Shown here one piece after another: positions 35,173-43,843 of a stretch of 64,000 bases of DNA. The notes below the pieces were generated by a model. It made no database searches and had not been told where the DNA came from. It was given only the letters and a program-made list of their open reading frames with translations. Where the stretch lies: the NCBI RefSeq assembly GCF_016864375.1, contig NZ_CP069354.1, positions 4,617,501 to 4,681,500 on the forward strand, given 5' to 3'. Position 1 is the stretch's first letter; each line of letters begins with the position of its first letter. The translations under genes and the position numbers were made by a program. This DNA comes from Microvirga sp. VF16. GTDB taxonomy: Bacteria; Pseudomonadota; Alphaproteobacteria; Rhizobiales; Beijerinckiaceae.

Positions 35173-36573
35173 TCATCGAAAGATCTTCGGGCGCGTTTGA
35201 TCGGAGCGCACTGCGTCCTCCAGCCACCGGACATCGTCCTGCTCCCACAGGCCAAGCACGCCGTCGATCAAGCGCTGGGTGCGAGTATCATCGAGAGCCA
35301 TGGCAGCAAGGCTGCGGATCTTCGCGAAATAGGCCTCGTCCGTGACCGGATTCGCCGGAGAGCCGAGCGCCATCGGCACCCGTGTTTCGTCCGTACGGCC
35401 ATCACGCGCCACCACCTGCACAAAGGGTTCGTCATTGGCCTCAATGGTGGGATCGACGATCTGGTTGACCCGATTCATGACGGCCAGAAGCGACGGATTC
35501 TGCCGCTCGCTCGCCGCATAGGCCGTCAGACCGGCATGTCCCAGGACAAGGCGCGCCGCAAGGGCGTAGGGCAGGCTCATCTGCGCAAACGGCAGTGTGA
35601 CGACATCCTGGCCACCACACATCTCGAAGAGGAAGGGACTGAGCCGCACGTCGATCCGCTCGACATCGTCCGCCGTCAAGCCATTGCGTTCAAGGAGCAT
35701 TCCCAACGCGTCGATCGACGAATGCGTACCGCGGCAGGAGGCGTAAGGTTTCAGCGATACCCGTTCCAGGCGCCAGCGTTCCCCGAGCCCGACCGTCAAT
35801 GCGTCCGGTTGGGCCGAAGCGGATGCGAAGGTCGCCAGAAAGCCGCCCCAAACGTCCTCGAAGATCCGGGAGGGGCCAGTAACGCCGGCACGTGCCAGAA
35901 GCGCCGCGAACAGCCCGCCTTCGGCAGCCCTCCCCGCATGGATCCGCTTGGTCTGGCTGCCGTCGTGAATGAAGGCCCAGAGGCCGCCACTGAAGCTCGC
36001 CGCATGCCCGAGGGCATGCATCACGCCTGTGGTGTCAAGCTGAAGAATGCGTGCCGCGGCGACCGCTGCGCCGAAGGTGCCGCAGGTGGCCGTGGAGTGC
36101 CAACCGGCCTCATTGTGTGGCGCATATCCTCCGCAGGCTTCCAGGACACGACGCGCAATCTCGTATCCGAGAACAATCGCGTGCAGGAACTCCTCGCCGC
36201 GGACCGGACGCCCCGCAAGGCTGAGCGCCGCCAATGCGGCGGGAAGAACGACAGCGCCCGAATGATCGCATCCGCCGGTATCATCCAGCTCGAAGGCATG
36301 ACAGGCAATGCCGTTGACGAGGGTTGCGGAGCGAACCGACAGAGCCTCGCTCGTTCCCCAGACAGGAACTGTCCCCTGTGGTTCGGTAGCCCGGATCAGA
36401 TCGAGCGCCGCCTGTGCTTCCTGCGAAGCGGCGCCTGCGATCCCGCATGCGAGCGTATCGAGGGTGTGACGCGCCGCCTTCGTTCGAATGGCGAGCGGAA
36501 GATCCGATGCAGCGGTCGTGGTAACGAACTGGGCGAGCGTGGCCGCGCGCGACGTCCCGGCATGCGTGCTCAT
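35173..36573 (-). CDS. MmgE/PrpD family protein
   Basis: A 466-residue member of the MmgE/PrpD family (2-methylcitrate dehydratase, cis-aconitate decarboxylase, iminodisuccinate epimerase). Recognisable regions: LDTLACGIAGA near residue 45, NGIACHAFELDDT, GWHSTATCGTFGAA, DGSQTKRIHAGRAAEGG and KPYASCRGTHSSIDA. Known MmgE/PrpD enzymes act on tricarboxylate-like or imino-diacid compounds; iminodisuccinate epimerase works with a C-N lyase of the fumarase/aspartase superfamily. Here an argH-like lyase is in the same operon. The start at 36573 is chosen by family length; its ribosome site is weak. Confidence 0.88.
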   Translation of the reverse strand: MSTHAGTSRAATLAQFVTTTAASDLPLAIRTKAARHTLDTLACGIAGAASQEAQAALDLIRATEPQGTVPVWGTSEALSVRSATLVNGIACHAFELDDTGGCDHSGAVVLPAALAALSLAGRPVRGEEFLHAIVLGYEIARRVLEACGGYAPHNEAGWHSTATCGTFGAAVAAARILQLDTTGVMHALGHAASFSGGLWAFIHDGSQTKRIHAGRAAEGGLFAALLARAGVTGPSRIFEDVWGGFLATFASASAQPDALTVGLGERWRLERVSLKPYASCRGTHSSIDALGMLLERNGLTADDVERIDVRLSPFLFEMCGGQDVVTLPFAQMSLPYALAARLVLGHAGLTAYAASERQNPSLLAVMNRVNQIVDPTIEANDEPFVQVVARDGRTDETRVPMALGSPANPVTDEAYFAKIRSLAAMALDDTRTQRLIDGVLGLWEQDDVRWLEDAVRSDQTRPKIFR

Positions 36574-36671
36574 GAGCTTTGGCGATCCTGCTGATCCTGT
36601 GAGGCCGACAAGCGGGCGATTATCAGCGAACGTGACGCCAGTCCCGTGAGGAACCGGCGCCACGACAGATG

Positions 36672-37514
36672 TTATTTTGCCGGAGCGGCTTCACCGTTGA
36701 TCATGACGCCGTCGACTTTGGCGGAGGACAGTTCCCACTTCTTGAGCACTTCCGCGTAAGTGCCGTCCTTGATCATCTCGGCGAAGGCCTTGGCGACCGC
36801 ATCGCGAAGCTGAGTATCCTTCTTGGCGAAGCCCATGCCCTGATGGACAGAGGTGAAGGGCTCTCCGATGATCGCATAGGTATTCGGCTCGAGGCCCATC
36901 AGATAGGGCAGCGTCTCGGAGCCCTGCACGGCAGCGTCTAGACGCTTCTGGCGAAGCTGCGTGCGCGCATCCGCCGAACCCTCCGTGCCGACGATCTTCA
37001 GAGCCGGTTTTCCGGCCGCCTCACAGGCGGTCTTGCTCCAGGTCTCCATCTCCTTGGGGAACGAGGTGCGGCGGCTCGCGCCGACGGTCTTGCCGCACAG
37101 ATCAGCCGGGGTCTTGTACTCATCCTTGCGGTCGGCCGTCGTATAGAACTGTGCACCGGATTCCAGGTAATCGACGAAGTCGAGCGTATCCCGGCGAGTA
37201 GGCAGATCGCTCATGCCCGACAGGATCATGTCGGCGCGGCCCGTGGTCAGGGCGCTCACCATCTGCTCGAAGCTGATCTCTTCCCATTTGATCTCGACGC
37301 CGAGTTTCTTTGCGAGCGCATTGCCGAGGTCGATATCGAGGCCGGTGAGCGTGTTGGTCTTCGGGTCCTTGAACTCAAGCGGCGGGTAGTTCGGCACATT
37401 AGCCACGATGATGGTCTTCTTGGATGCGATCCGCTCCGGCAGTTCCTGCGCCATTGCGACGCCGCCGGCTGCGATGAGAGCGATGACGGAGCAGAGGATG
37501 GTTCTTGGTGTCAT
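36672..37514 (-). CDS. Amino-acid ABC transporter binding protein (SBP family 3), second copy
   Basis: A 280-residue periplasmic binding protein with a signal peptide (residues 1-22, ending GVAMAQ). Family 3 features: IIVANVPNYPPLEFKDPKT, GLDIDLGNALAKKLGV, WEEISFEQMVSALTTGRADM, and LCGKTVGASRRTSF. It is a paralogue of the binding protein at 40240-41103 in the same operon; both retain the same layout. It likely broadens the substrate range of the single permease encoded next to it. Confidence 0.92.
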   Translation of the reverse strand: MTPRTILCSVIALIAAGGVAMAQELPERIASKKTIIVANVPNYPPLEFKDPKTNTLTGLDIDLGNALAKKLGVEIKWEEISFEQMVSALTTGRADMILSGMSDLPTRRDTLDFVDYLESGAQFYTTADRKDEYKTPADLCGKTVGASRRTSFPKEMETWSKTACEAAGKPALKIVGTEGSADARTQLRQKRLDAAVQGSETLPYLMGLEPNTYAIIGEPFTSVHQGMGFAKKDTQLRDAVAKAFAEMIKDGTYAEVLKKWELSSAKVDGVMINGEAAPAK

Positions 37515-37550
37515 TGTAGGTTCCCTTCACTTTTGTGGTTGCTGACAATC

Positions 37551-38339
37551 TCATTTATGCACGGCCGAGATGAACTCCCGGGTGCGCGCCTGTTGCGGGC
37601 TTGCGAGGATGGAACGCGAGTCCCCGATCTCCACGAGCTGCCCCTGATCCATGAACGCCGTCCGGTGGCTTACCTCGCGGGCGAAGCCCAATTCGTGCGT
37701 CACGATGATCATCGTCATTCCGGTCTGCGCCAGGTCCCGCATCACATTCAGGACTTCGCCGACGAGCTCCGGATCCAGCGCCGAAGTCGGCTCGTCGAAC
37801 AGTAGCAGTTGAGGACGCATGGCGAGCGCTCGGGCGATTGCGACGCGCTGCTGCTGGCCGCCGGAGAGATGTGCCGGATAGACGTCGCGCTTATCGATGA
37901 GGCCGACACGGTCCAGCAATGCGTGGGCGCGGTCCCTCGCCTCGTTCCGGTTCTCCTTCAGCACCTGCACGGGGCCTTCGATGATGTTCTCGGTGACCGT
38001 GAGATGCGGAAAGAGATTGAAGCGCTGAAAGACCATGCCGATGGATCGTCGCTGCCGGGCGATCTGCGCATCGTCGAGTTGGTGGAGGTTGTTGCCTTCG
38101 CGCCGGAAGCCGACCAGCTCACCGCCCACCCAGATGGCACCACCATCGATGCGCTCGAGCTGGTTGATGCACCGCAGGAAGGTGCTCTTGCCCGAGCCCG
38201 ACGGTCCGATGATGCACAGCACCTCGCCCTTCTGCACTTTGACGTTGATGCCCTTCAGGACCTCCAGCGGGCCGAAATGCTTGCGGACATCGGCCGCGAC
38301 GACGAGCGGGGCATCAGGAGAAAGATTCTGAACGTCCAT
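37551..38339 (-). CDS. Amino-acid ABC transporter ATPase (GlnQ/HisP type)
   Basis: A 262-residue ATPase of polar amino-acid importers. Walker A GPSGSGKS (45-52), Q-loop VFQRFNLFPHLTV, signature LSGGQQQRVAIARAL, Walker B LLLFDEPTSALDPELVGEVL and switch His in IIVTHELGFA. The start at 38339 has GAGGAGCGGG upstream. It sits 13 bases after the permease gene and energises it. Confidence 0.94.
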   Translation of the reverse strand: MDVQNLSPDAPLVVAADVRKHFGPLEVLKGINVKVQKGEVLCIIGPSGSGKSTFLRCINQLERIDGGAIWVGGELVGFRREGNNLHQLDDAQIARQRRSIGMVFQRFNLFPHLTVTENIIEGPVQVLKENRNEARDRAHALLDRVGLIDKRDVYPAHLSGGQQQRVAIARALAMRPQLLLFDEPTSALDPELVGEVLNVMRDLAQTGMTMIIVTHELGFAREVSHRTAFMDQGQLVEIGDSRSILASPQQARTREFISAVHK

Positions 38340-38352
38340 ATCCCGCTCCTCT

Positions 38353-39195
38353 TCACTTCGCATTGCCGGCGGCCACGCCCTTGGAGAAATACTTTTCGAT
38401 TCGCCCCTGAATCAGGCTCAAGATCGTGACCACGACGAGGTACCAGATCGCCGCCACGATCAGGAGTTCGATGACGCGCGAGTTGGCGTAGTAGATGTTC
38501 TGCGCGCTATGGAGGATTTCGGCGTACTGAATGACGCTCGCGAGGGACGTGAGCTTGACCATGCCGATGAACTCGTTGCCGACCGGCGGGACGATCACGC
38601 GCATCGCCTGCGGCATGATGATCCGGCGCAGCATCTGCAACCGCGTCATGCCGATGGTCTGCGCCGCCTCGTATTGCCCCCGGTCGACCGAGAGCAGGCC
38701 AGCGCGGACGACTTCCGCCGTAAAGGCCCCCTGCTGAATGCCGAGCCCGAGAAGCGCTGCCACGAAAGGTGTCATGACTTCGACGGTTTTCACCGAGAAC
38801 AGGCCAGGAATTCCGATGGTCGGGAAAACCAGCGCCAGGTTGAACCAGATCAGCAATTGCAGCAGCGCGGGGATGGCACGGAAGAACCAGACATAGCCCA
38901 AAGCCGTCGTCGAGAGGACCGGGTTCTCGGACAGGCGCATGATGGCAAAGACAATCCCGAGGACGATGCCCAGAACCATGGCGAGGATGGCCATCACGAT
39001 GGTGTTGACGAGTCCGCTCATGATGGCCGGCACCGTCAGGAACTCACCGACGAACCTCCATTCGATCTGCCCGACCGCAAAGGCATGGACGATGACGGCA
39101 AGCGCGGCGATCACCAATGCGGCGGCGAGCATCCGCCCGTAGTGGCGGCGCGGGACGAGCGTGAGGTGACTGACTTGATAGACTGTATCGGTCAT
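38353..39195 (-). CDS. Amino-acid ABC transporter permease (HisM/GlnP type)
   Basis: A 280-residue inner-membrane permease. An N-terminal helix (about 23-45) is followed by the HisM/GlnP core of about five helices: SGLVNTIVMAILAMVLGIVL, VWFFRAIPALLQLLIW, and the ATPase-coupling motif EAAQTIGMTRLQMLRRIIMP. It is the only permease gene in this operon, so it probably forms a homodimer served by two binding proteins. Confidence 0.92.
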   Translation of the reverse strand: MTDTVYQVSHLTLVPRRHYGRMLAAALVIAALAVIVHAFAVGQIEWRFVGEFLTVPAIMSGLVNTIVMAILAMVLGIVLGIVFAIMRLSENPVLSTTALGYVWFFRAIPALLQLLIWFNLALVFPTIGIPGLFSVKTVEVMTPFVAALLGLGIQQGAFTAEVVRAGLLSVDRGQYEAAQTIGMTRLQMLRRIIMPQAMRVIVPPVGNEFIGMVKLTSLASVIQYAEILHSAQNIYYANSRVIELLIVAAIWYLVVVTILSLIQGRIEKYFSKGVAAGNAK

Positions 39196-39223
39196 GGGCC
39201 TGTTCTTTCTTCGCTGTTCTTCT

Positions 39224-40216
39224 TCATGCCTGCCAATCTTTTACGCTCACAACGATTTTTCCAACATGGCTGCCGCTCTCCATGTAGCGGTGCGCCTCGG
39301 CCATCTCGGCCAAGGGGAAGATTCGGTCAACCACCGGCGTGATCGCCCCGCGTTCCACATGGGGCCACAAATCCCGCCGCACTCCCTCGACGATCCGGGC
39401 CTTGGCGTCGAGCGCCCGATCTCTGAGAGACGTGGTGAAGAGAGAAGCGCGCTTGGCCATCATGCGGCCCAGCGGGATTTCCACATCGCGTCCGCTCTGC
39501 AGGCCGATCATTGCGATCCGACCATCGGGCGCAAGCGCTTCGATGTTACGGACGAGGTAGGCTGCGCCCATATTGTCGAGGATGATGTCGGCGCCGCGCT
39601 GCCCGGTTGCGTTCTTGACGGCAGCCACGAAATCCTCGTCACGGTAGGAAATGGCGCGCTCGGCTCCGAATTCGACGCAACGTTGCATCTTCTCGTCACC
39701 GCCCGCAGTGGCAAAGACGCGCGCGCCGATCGCGCGGGCCGCCTGGATAGCGAAGGTGCCGATGCCGCCCGCGCCGCCATGGACAAGAAGAACGTCGCCT
39801 GCGCGGAGCGCCGCGATATCGACGAGATTGGACCACACGGTGCACGCCGCCTCGGGCAGTGCCGCCGCCGAGATGAGATCGACATTGCGCGGGCGTCGAA
39901 GGAGTTGGGTGGCGGGAACCGCCACCCTCTCGGCATAGGTGCCACTGGAAACCAACGCGCAGACCTCATCTCCCACGTTCCAGCCCTCGACGTCAGATCC
40001 GAGGGCGAGGATCGTCCCGGAACATTCGATGCCGAGGATGCCCGGCAGCGTCGCCGGTGTTCCGTAGGCTCCCTTCCGCTGCAGGAGATCGGCGAAGTTC
40101 AGCGCGGTCGCGTGAACGTCGATGACGACCTCACCTGAGGAAGGGTGCGGATCGGGGACTTCGACCAGAACCAAGGCCTCTGGTCCACCGATATGAGGCA
40201 GAACGACAGCACGCAT
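39224..40216 (-). CDS. NADPH:quinone oxidoreductase-like MDR protein
   Basis: A 330-residue member of the zinc-independent quinone oxidoreductase branch of the MDR superfamily. Evidence: ATALNFADLLQRKGAYG, GIECSGTILALG, and the cofactor motif VLLVHGGAGGIGTFAIQAAR. It lacks the structural zinc cysteines of alcohol dehydrogenases. It would reduce an enone or quinone with NADPH. Twenty-three bases after the binding-protein gene and 28 before the permease gene, it is clearly part of the operon. It may act on an unsaturated product such as a fumarate-like intermediate; this is inference. Confidence 0.87.
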   Translation of the reverse strand: MRAVVLPHIGGPEALVLVEVPDPHPSSGEVVIDVHATALNFADLLQRKGAYGTPATLPGILGIECSGTILALGSDVEGWNVGDEVCALVSSGTYAERVAVPATQLLRRPRNVDLISAAALPEAACTVWSNLVDIAALRAGDVLLVHGGAGGIGTFAIQAARAIGARVFATAGGDEKMQRCVEFGAERAISYRDEDFVAAVKNATGQRGADIILDNMGAAYLVRNIEALAPDGRIAMIGLQSGRDVEIPLGRMMAKRASLFTTSLRDRALDAKARIVEGVRRDLWPHVERGAITPVVDRIFPLAEMAEAHRYMESGSHVGKIVVSVKDWQA

Positions 40217-40239
40217 GACGGTCTCCGAAGCAAGCCGGC

Positions 40240-41103
40240 TCAGGTGCCGGCGTCGATCTTCACGTCGGTCACGGCCTGGCGTTCAAGGCCGAACTTCTGC
40301 AGCGCCTGCTTGTAGGCTCCGCTCTTGATCGTCGCCGTCAGGGCTGCAGCGACGGCGTCCCGCAAGGCGGCGTCGTTCTTGTTGAATGCGAAACCGAAGA
40401 GCGTCTTGGTCAGAGGCTCGCCCGCCAGGACATAGGTATTCGGTTCGTCCGCCATGAGATAGGCGACATATTCAGGGCCCAGAACCGCCGCATCGAGGCG
40501 TCCCTGCTTGAGGTCGAGGCGCGTCGCCGTGGCGCCGGCCGTGCCGTTGACGCTCGCGGCAGGTTTGCCGGCAGCGACGCAGTTCTTCTCGCTCCAGGCC
40601 TGCAGGACCGGGAAATAGTTCGTCGTGCGCGGCGCACCCACGGTCTTTCCGCACAGGTCGGCTTCAGTCTTGATGCTGTCTTTCTTCGACGTAACGGTGA
40701 AGGGTTGTGAACCGGTCACCAGATAGTCGACGAAAGTCAGCTTTTCCCGCCGCGACGGCAGATCGCTGATTGCGGTGCCGATCATATCGATACGGCCGGT
40801 GGTGAGAGAGGTCATGAGCTGCTCGAAGCTCATCTCCTCCCACTTCACCTTGACCCCGAGTTCCTTGGCGATGCTTTCGACCAGATCGATGTTCACGCCG
40901 ATCCGCTCGTTGGTCTTCGGATCCTTATAGGCCATGGGCGGATAGGTGGACTCGATGCCGACCGTGATGGCGCCGGCAGCCTTCACCTTCTCCGGGAGAT
41001 TGGCGCTCTGTGCCGATGCGACCGCCGGCACGAGCATTGTGAGAGCCGCTCCGAACGCAGCATGGCAGAAGGTCCGAGCGGACCGATTTCCTCTTGTCAT
41101 CAT
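40240..41103 (-). CDS. Amino-acid ABC transporter binding protein (SBP family 3), first copy
   Basis: A 287-residue binding protein with a signal peptide (about residues 1-31, ending AVASAQ). Family 3 regions include ITVGIESTYPPMAYKDPKT, VNIDLVESIAKELGV, WEEMSFEQLMTSLTTGRIDM and LCGKTVGAPRTTNYF. The start at 41103 follows AAGGGAACC; 41100 is the alternative. It comes directly after the C-N lyase gene, with a GC-rich hairpin in the 113-base gap. It is a paralogue of the protein at 36672-37514. Confidence 0.92.
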   Translation of the reverse strand: MMTRGNRSARTFCHAAFGAALTMLVPAVASAQSANLPEKVKAAGAITVGIESTYPPMAYKDPKTNERIGVNIDLVESIAKELGVKVKWEEMSFEQLMTSLTTGRIDMIGTAISDLPSRREKLTFVDYLVTGSQPFTVTSKKDSIKTEADLCGKTVGAPRTTNYFPVLQAWSEKNCVAAGKPAASVNGTAGATATRLDLKQGRLDAAVLGPEYVAYLMADEPNTYVLAGEPLTKTLFGFAFNKNDAALRDAVAAALTATIKSGAYKQALQKFGLERQAVTDVKIDAGT

Positions 41104-41215
41104 ATGGTTCCCTTTGGCTAGCGAAAGGCTGCGGTTGCTCCGCGGCTCGTTGCTTTTGTTAAGGGGAGTTCGGGCCCGGCGTGCTTCCTCCGCGCCGGAT
41201 CCGATCAGACATCGA

Positions 41216-42622
41216 TCAGATTTGGGCCCAGGCACGCTGGCGAGTGACGGTTTCCTTCAGGCGTGCGATCTGTTCTGCAACCCGTACCGGCGCAGTTCCG
41301 CCATAGCCCGTGCGCGCGGCGACGGCAGCCTCCGGCGTGAGACAGCCGAGCATCTCCTCGCCCAAGCGCGGATCGACGGCCTGGAGATCGGCGGGTGTCA
41401 GATCCGAAAGCTCGATATTCTTCTCCTCGCAGTAGCGCACCAGCGCGCCGGTGATCTCATGCGCTTCGCTGAAGGGCACGCCATTGCGGGCGAGCCAGTC
41501 GGCGACCTCCGTCGCGAGCGTGAAGCCCTCGGTCGCCTGGGCCCTGACACGGGAGACATCGACCCGCATGGTCGCGATCATGCCCGACATGGCCGGCAGA
41601 ACCACTTCAAGGGTGTCGATGGCCTCGAAGGCGGCCCATTTGTCTTCGGAAAGGTCGCGGTTATAGGCGAAAGGAAGCCCTTTCAGGGCCGTCATCATCG
41701 CATTGAGACCGCCGATCAGGCGTGCGGCCCGGCCACGGGTTAGCTCCGCGATATCCGCATTCTTTTTTTGCGGCATGATCGAGGAGCCGGTCGCATAACC
41801 GTCGTCGAGAACAACCCAACGAAACTGGCGCGACGACCAGAGGAACACTTCCTCAGCCAGACGCGAGAGGTTCACGCCGATCATTGCGGAGGCGAACAGG
41901 AATTCCGCCACATGGTCGCGGCTCCCGACTGCATCGATCGAATTCTCGCAGGCCGATTCGTAACCGAGTTCCTTGGCCGAGAGTTCCGGATGGAGCGCAA
42001 TGGCGGAACCTGCCAGCGCCGCGGCACCGAGCGGCGAACGGGACGAGCGACGGTCCCAATCCTGCAAACGCTCGATATCCCGCGAAAATCCCTGGGCATG
42101 AGCCAGGAGCTGATGGGCGAACGTGACCGGCTGGGCGGGCTGCAGATGCGTGAACCCCGGAGCGAGCGTGTTCTGGTGTTCGCTGGCCTGCGCGATCAAC
42201 GCCTCCTGAAGCGCAAGCAGATCGTTCGCGATCCGCTTCGCCGCACGGCGCAGATGGAGCTTGAGATCGTTGGCGGCCTGATCGTTGCGCGACCGCCCCG
42301 CCCGCAGCTTGCCGCCGAGCGGACCGAGGCGCTCCACGAGGACGCGCTCGAGGAAGGTATGCACGTCCTCATCGGCGGAGGACGGCGAGATGTTTCCTTG
42401 AGCGAAGTCCTCACCGATCACTGCGAGGGTCTCGCTGATCCTGTCACCTTCGTCCTGCGTCAGGATACCGGCGCGCACCAATTCGCGTGCATGGGCGATG
42501 GAGGATTGGAGATCTTCCGGAACGAGACGGAAGTAAGTCTCGGGTGCGCGTGAAAGGCGCATCAGGGCGGCGGAGGGAGGTGTCCGGAACCTTGCTCCCC
42601 AGAGTCGAACGGGTTGGGTCAT
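41216..42622 (-). CDS. Argininosuccinate lyase-like C-N lyase (catabolic paralogue)
   Basis: A 468-residue member of the fumarase/aspartase/argininosuccinate-lyase superfamily. Markers: KLRAGRSRNDQAANDL (about 105-120), GFTHLQPAQPVTF with H159, and the signature GSSIMPQKKNAD (279-290) carrying the catalytic Ser. ArgH cleaves argininosuccinate to arginine and fumarate; relatives cleave ethylenediamine- or iminodisuccinates. The start at 42622 has AAGAGGAAT, which lies in a hairpin (42627-42646). As first gene of a transport-linked operon with an MmgE/PrpD protein and a ureohydrolase, it is probably catabolic, not the biosynthetic ArgH. Confidence 0.85.
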   Translation of the reverse strand: MTQPVRLWGARFRTPPSAALMRLSRAPETYFRLVPEDLQSSIAHARELVRAGILTQDEGDRISETLAVIGEDFAQGNISPSSADEDVHTFLERVLVERLGPLGGKLRAGRSRNDQAANDLKLHLRRAAKRIANDLLALQEALIAQASEHQNTLAPGFTHLQPAQPVTFAHQLLAHAQGFSRDIERLQDWDRRSSRSPLGAAALAGSAIALHPELSAKELGYESACENSIDAVGSRDHVAEFLFASAMIGVNLSRLAEEVFLWSSRQFRWVVLDDGYATGSSIMPQKKNADIAELTRGRAARLIGGLNAMMTALKGLPFAYNRDLSEDKWAAFEAIDTLEVVLPAMSGMIATMRVDVSRVRAQATEGFTLATEVADWLARNGVPFSEAHEITGALVRYCEEKNIELSDLTPADLQAVDPRLGEEMLGCLTPEAAVAARTGYGGTAPVRVAEQIARLKETVTRQRAWAQI

Positions 42623-42626
42623 TGGT

Positions 42627-42646
42627 ATTCCTCTTGACTGAGGAAT
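42627..42646 (-). promoter_or_regulatory. Hairpin covering the ribosome site of the C-N lyase gene
   Basis: ATTCCTC-N6-GAGGAAT is a perfect 7-bp inverted repeat. In the mRNA the right arm GAGGAAT is the Shine-Dalgarno sequence of the gene starting at 42622, so folding would hide it. As DNA it could also be an operator. Confidence 0.55.
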
Positions 42647-42670
42647 GCTTGCACCCGTTTCCCATATGGA

Positions 42671-42687
42671 CAATTGAATTGATTTCC
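42671..42687. promoter_or_regulatory. Shared operator-like motif upstream of the C-N lyase operon
   Basis: CAATTGAATTGATTTCC lies 49 bases before the lyase start. A 15/17 match, CAATTGAATAGTTTTCC, lies 50 bases before the deacetylase start at 45647 in the same orientation. The equal distances suggest one regulator, probably the LysR protein encoded between them. The site also lies in the divergent lyase/LysR intergenic region. Confidence 0.6.
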
Positions 42688-42749
42688 CCGACGATAGTCC
42701 AAAATGGAATAGAAACTCTGTAGCGTAAGAGGACGACGGAGTTCGATGT

Positions 42750-43739
42750 CTAGGTGTCTGGATGCGAGACCTCCTTGGCGTGAGCGACGACCTGGAGGGC
42801 TTGAGGCAAAGCGTGTGGATCGGGTGGCTTCGCGCGCCGATTGGCCAGCTTCGGCTCAGCGACCAAGCGGCTTCGCACGACCTCGTCCGGTGATCGCCCC
42901 TTGAGCACGCGCTGGCGTCTTCTGTTGTAGGCTTGGTTGAAGCCCTTGAGCAGCGTCTCCAGATCCCCATGGCTGTAGATCGTGATGCCGAGCACTTCAC
43001 GCTGCACCCGTCCATTGAAGCGCTCGGCGAGACCGTTGGTTTGCGGCGTATACGGCTTGGTCCTGCGATGCTCCACCTTCAACTGGTGGCAGGCGTCCTC
43101 GAAGCCATCAGCGGTAAAGCACGAGCCACGGTCGGTGAGCACGTGGGTGACCTTGAAGGGAAACGCGCGGATCGCTTCTTTGAGGAAGGCAATCGCGCTT
43201 ATGGCCAGCTCGTCGTCTTTGACGGCCAGGTGCACCCAGCGCGAGCAGCGGTCGATGGCGACATAGAGGAAGCGTTTGCGGCTCTCGCCATTGGCGGTTC
43301 TCAGCTTGGGCAGGTGTTTGATGTCCATGTGCACGAAGCCGAGATCGTAGTCCTTGAAGGTGCCGCTCCGGCGCTGGCGCTGCTGCGCCGGTGGCAGGCG
43401 GCCTAAGCCTTCAGCCTTGAGGATGCGGTAGACCGCATCACGGTTGAGATGCGGCAGGAAATGCGTGACCACGAAGGTCAGATCGTCGAGCGGAAAGCCG
43501 GTGGCCTGCCTCAGGGCGCAGACGATGGCGCGTTCCTCCTCGGTGGCCCTCCAGGGCAGCTTGTGCGGCCGGCTGCTGTGGTCCTGACAGTCTTTGGGGC
43601 CGCGCTTGCGCCATTTGCGGACCGTCTCGGTGCTCACACTGAAGCGCTGGGCCAGCACGCCCGTCGGCTCGGATGAGCGGGCAATCTCCTGGCGGACGGC
43701 TGGAGTGGTGCGGGCTTGCGGATGAAGGGAGTGCATCAT
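42750..43739 (-). CDS. IS481-family transposase
   Basis: A 329-residue transposase. An N-terminal helix-turn-helix (about 25-50, LAQRFSVSTETVRKWRKRG) is followed by an rve-type DDE core: D139 in FVHMDIKHL, D203 in HVLTDRGSCF and E239 in TNGLAERFNG. A strong AGGAGG site precedes the start. The TAG stop (42752-42750) lies in the CTAG target duplication, outside the element proper, so the stop is supplied by the insertion site. No internal disruption is seen. Confidence 0.93.
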   Translation of the reverse strand: MMHSLHPQARTTPAVRQEIARSSEPTGVLAQRFSVSTETVRKWRKRGPKDCQDHSSRPHKLPWRATEEERAIVCALRQATGFPLDDLTFVVTHFLPHLNRDAVYRILKAEGLGRLPPAQQRQRRSGTFKDYDLGFVHMDIKHLPKLRTANGESRKRFLYVAIDRCSRWVHLAVKDDELAISAIAFLKEAIRAFPFKVTHVLTDRGSCFTADGFEDACHQLKVEHRRTKPYTPQTNGLAERFNGRVQREVLGITIYSHGDLETLLKGFNQAYNRRRQRVLKGRSPDEVVRSRLVAEPKLANRRAKPPDPHALPQALQVVAHAKEVSHPDT

Positions 43740-43843
43740 GTCCTCCTGCGATGAGGAGCTCGGCGCCGCAGGCCGTCAAAGCGCCAAGCATACTCCTCAA
43801 TCGCGCAACGCACTTGGTCCCAACAACGTTCCGCCACCAGACA
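42755..43843 (-). mobile_element. IS481-family insertion sequence, complete
   Basis: A 1,089-bp element. Its ends are TGTCTGGATGCG (left) and, on the other strand, TGTCTGGTGGCG (right). It is flanked by direct repeats TCTAGG at 42749-42754 and 43844-43849, which fit the NCTAGN target known for IS481. It has inserted into codons 2-3 of a LysR gene and contains one intact transposase gene. Confidence 0.9.

Noticed and set aside
35197..36594. 465-codon open frame antisense to the MmgE/PrpD gene
   Set aside because: No recognisable domain or ribosome site; the opposite strand encodes a clear MmgE/PrpD protein.
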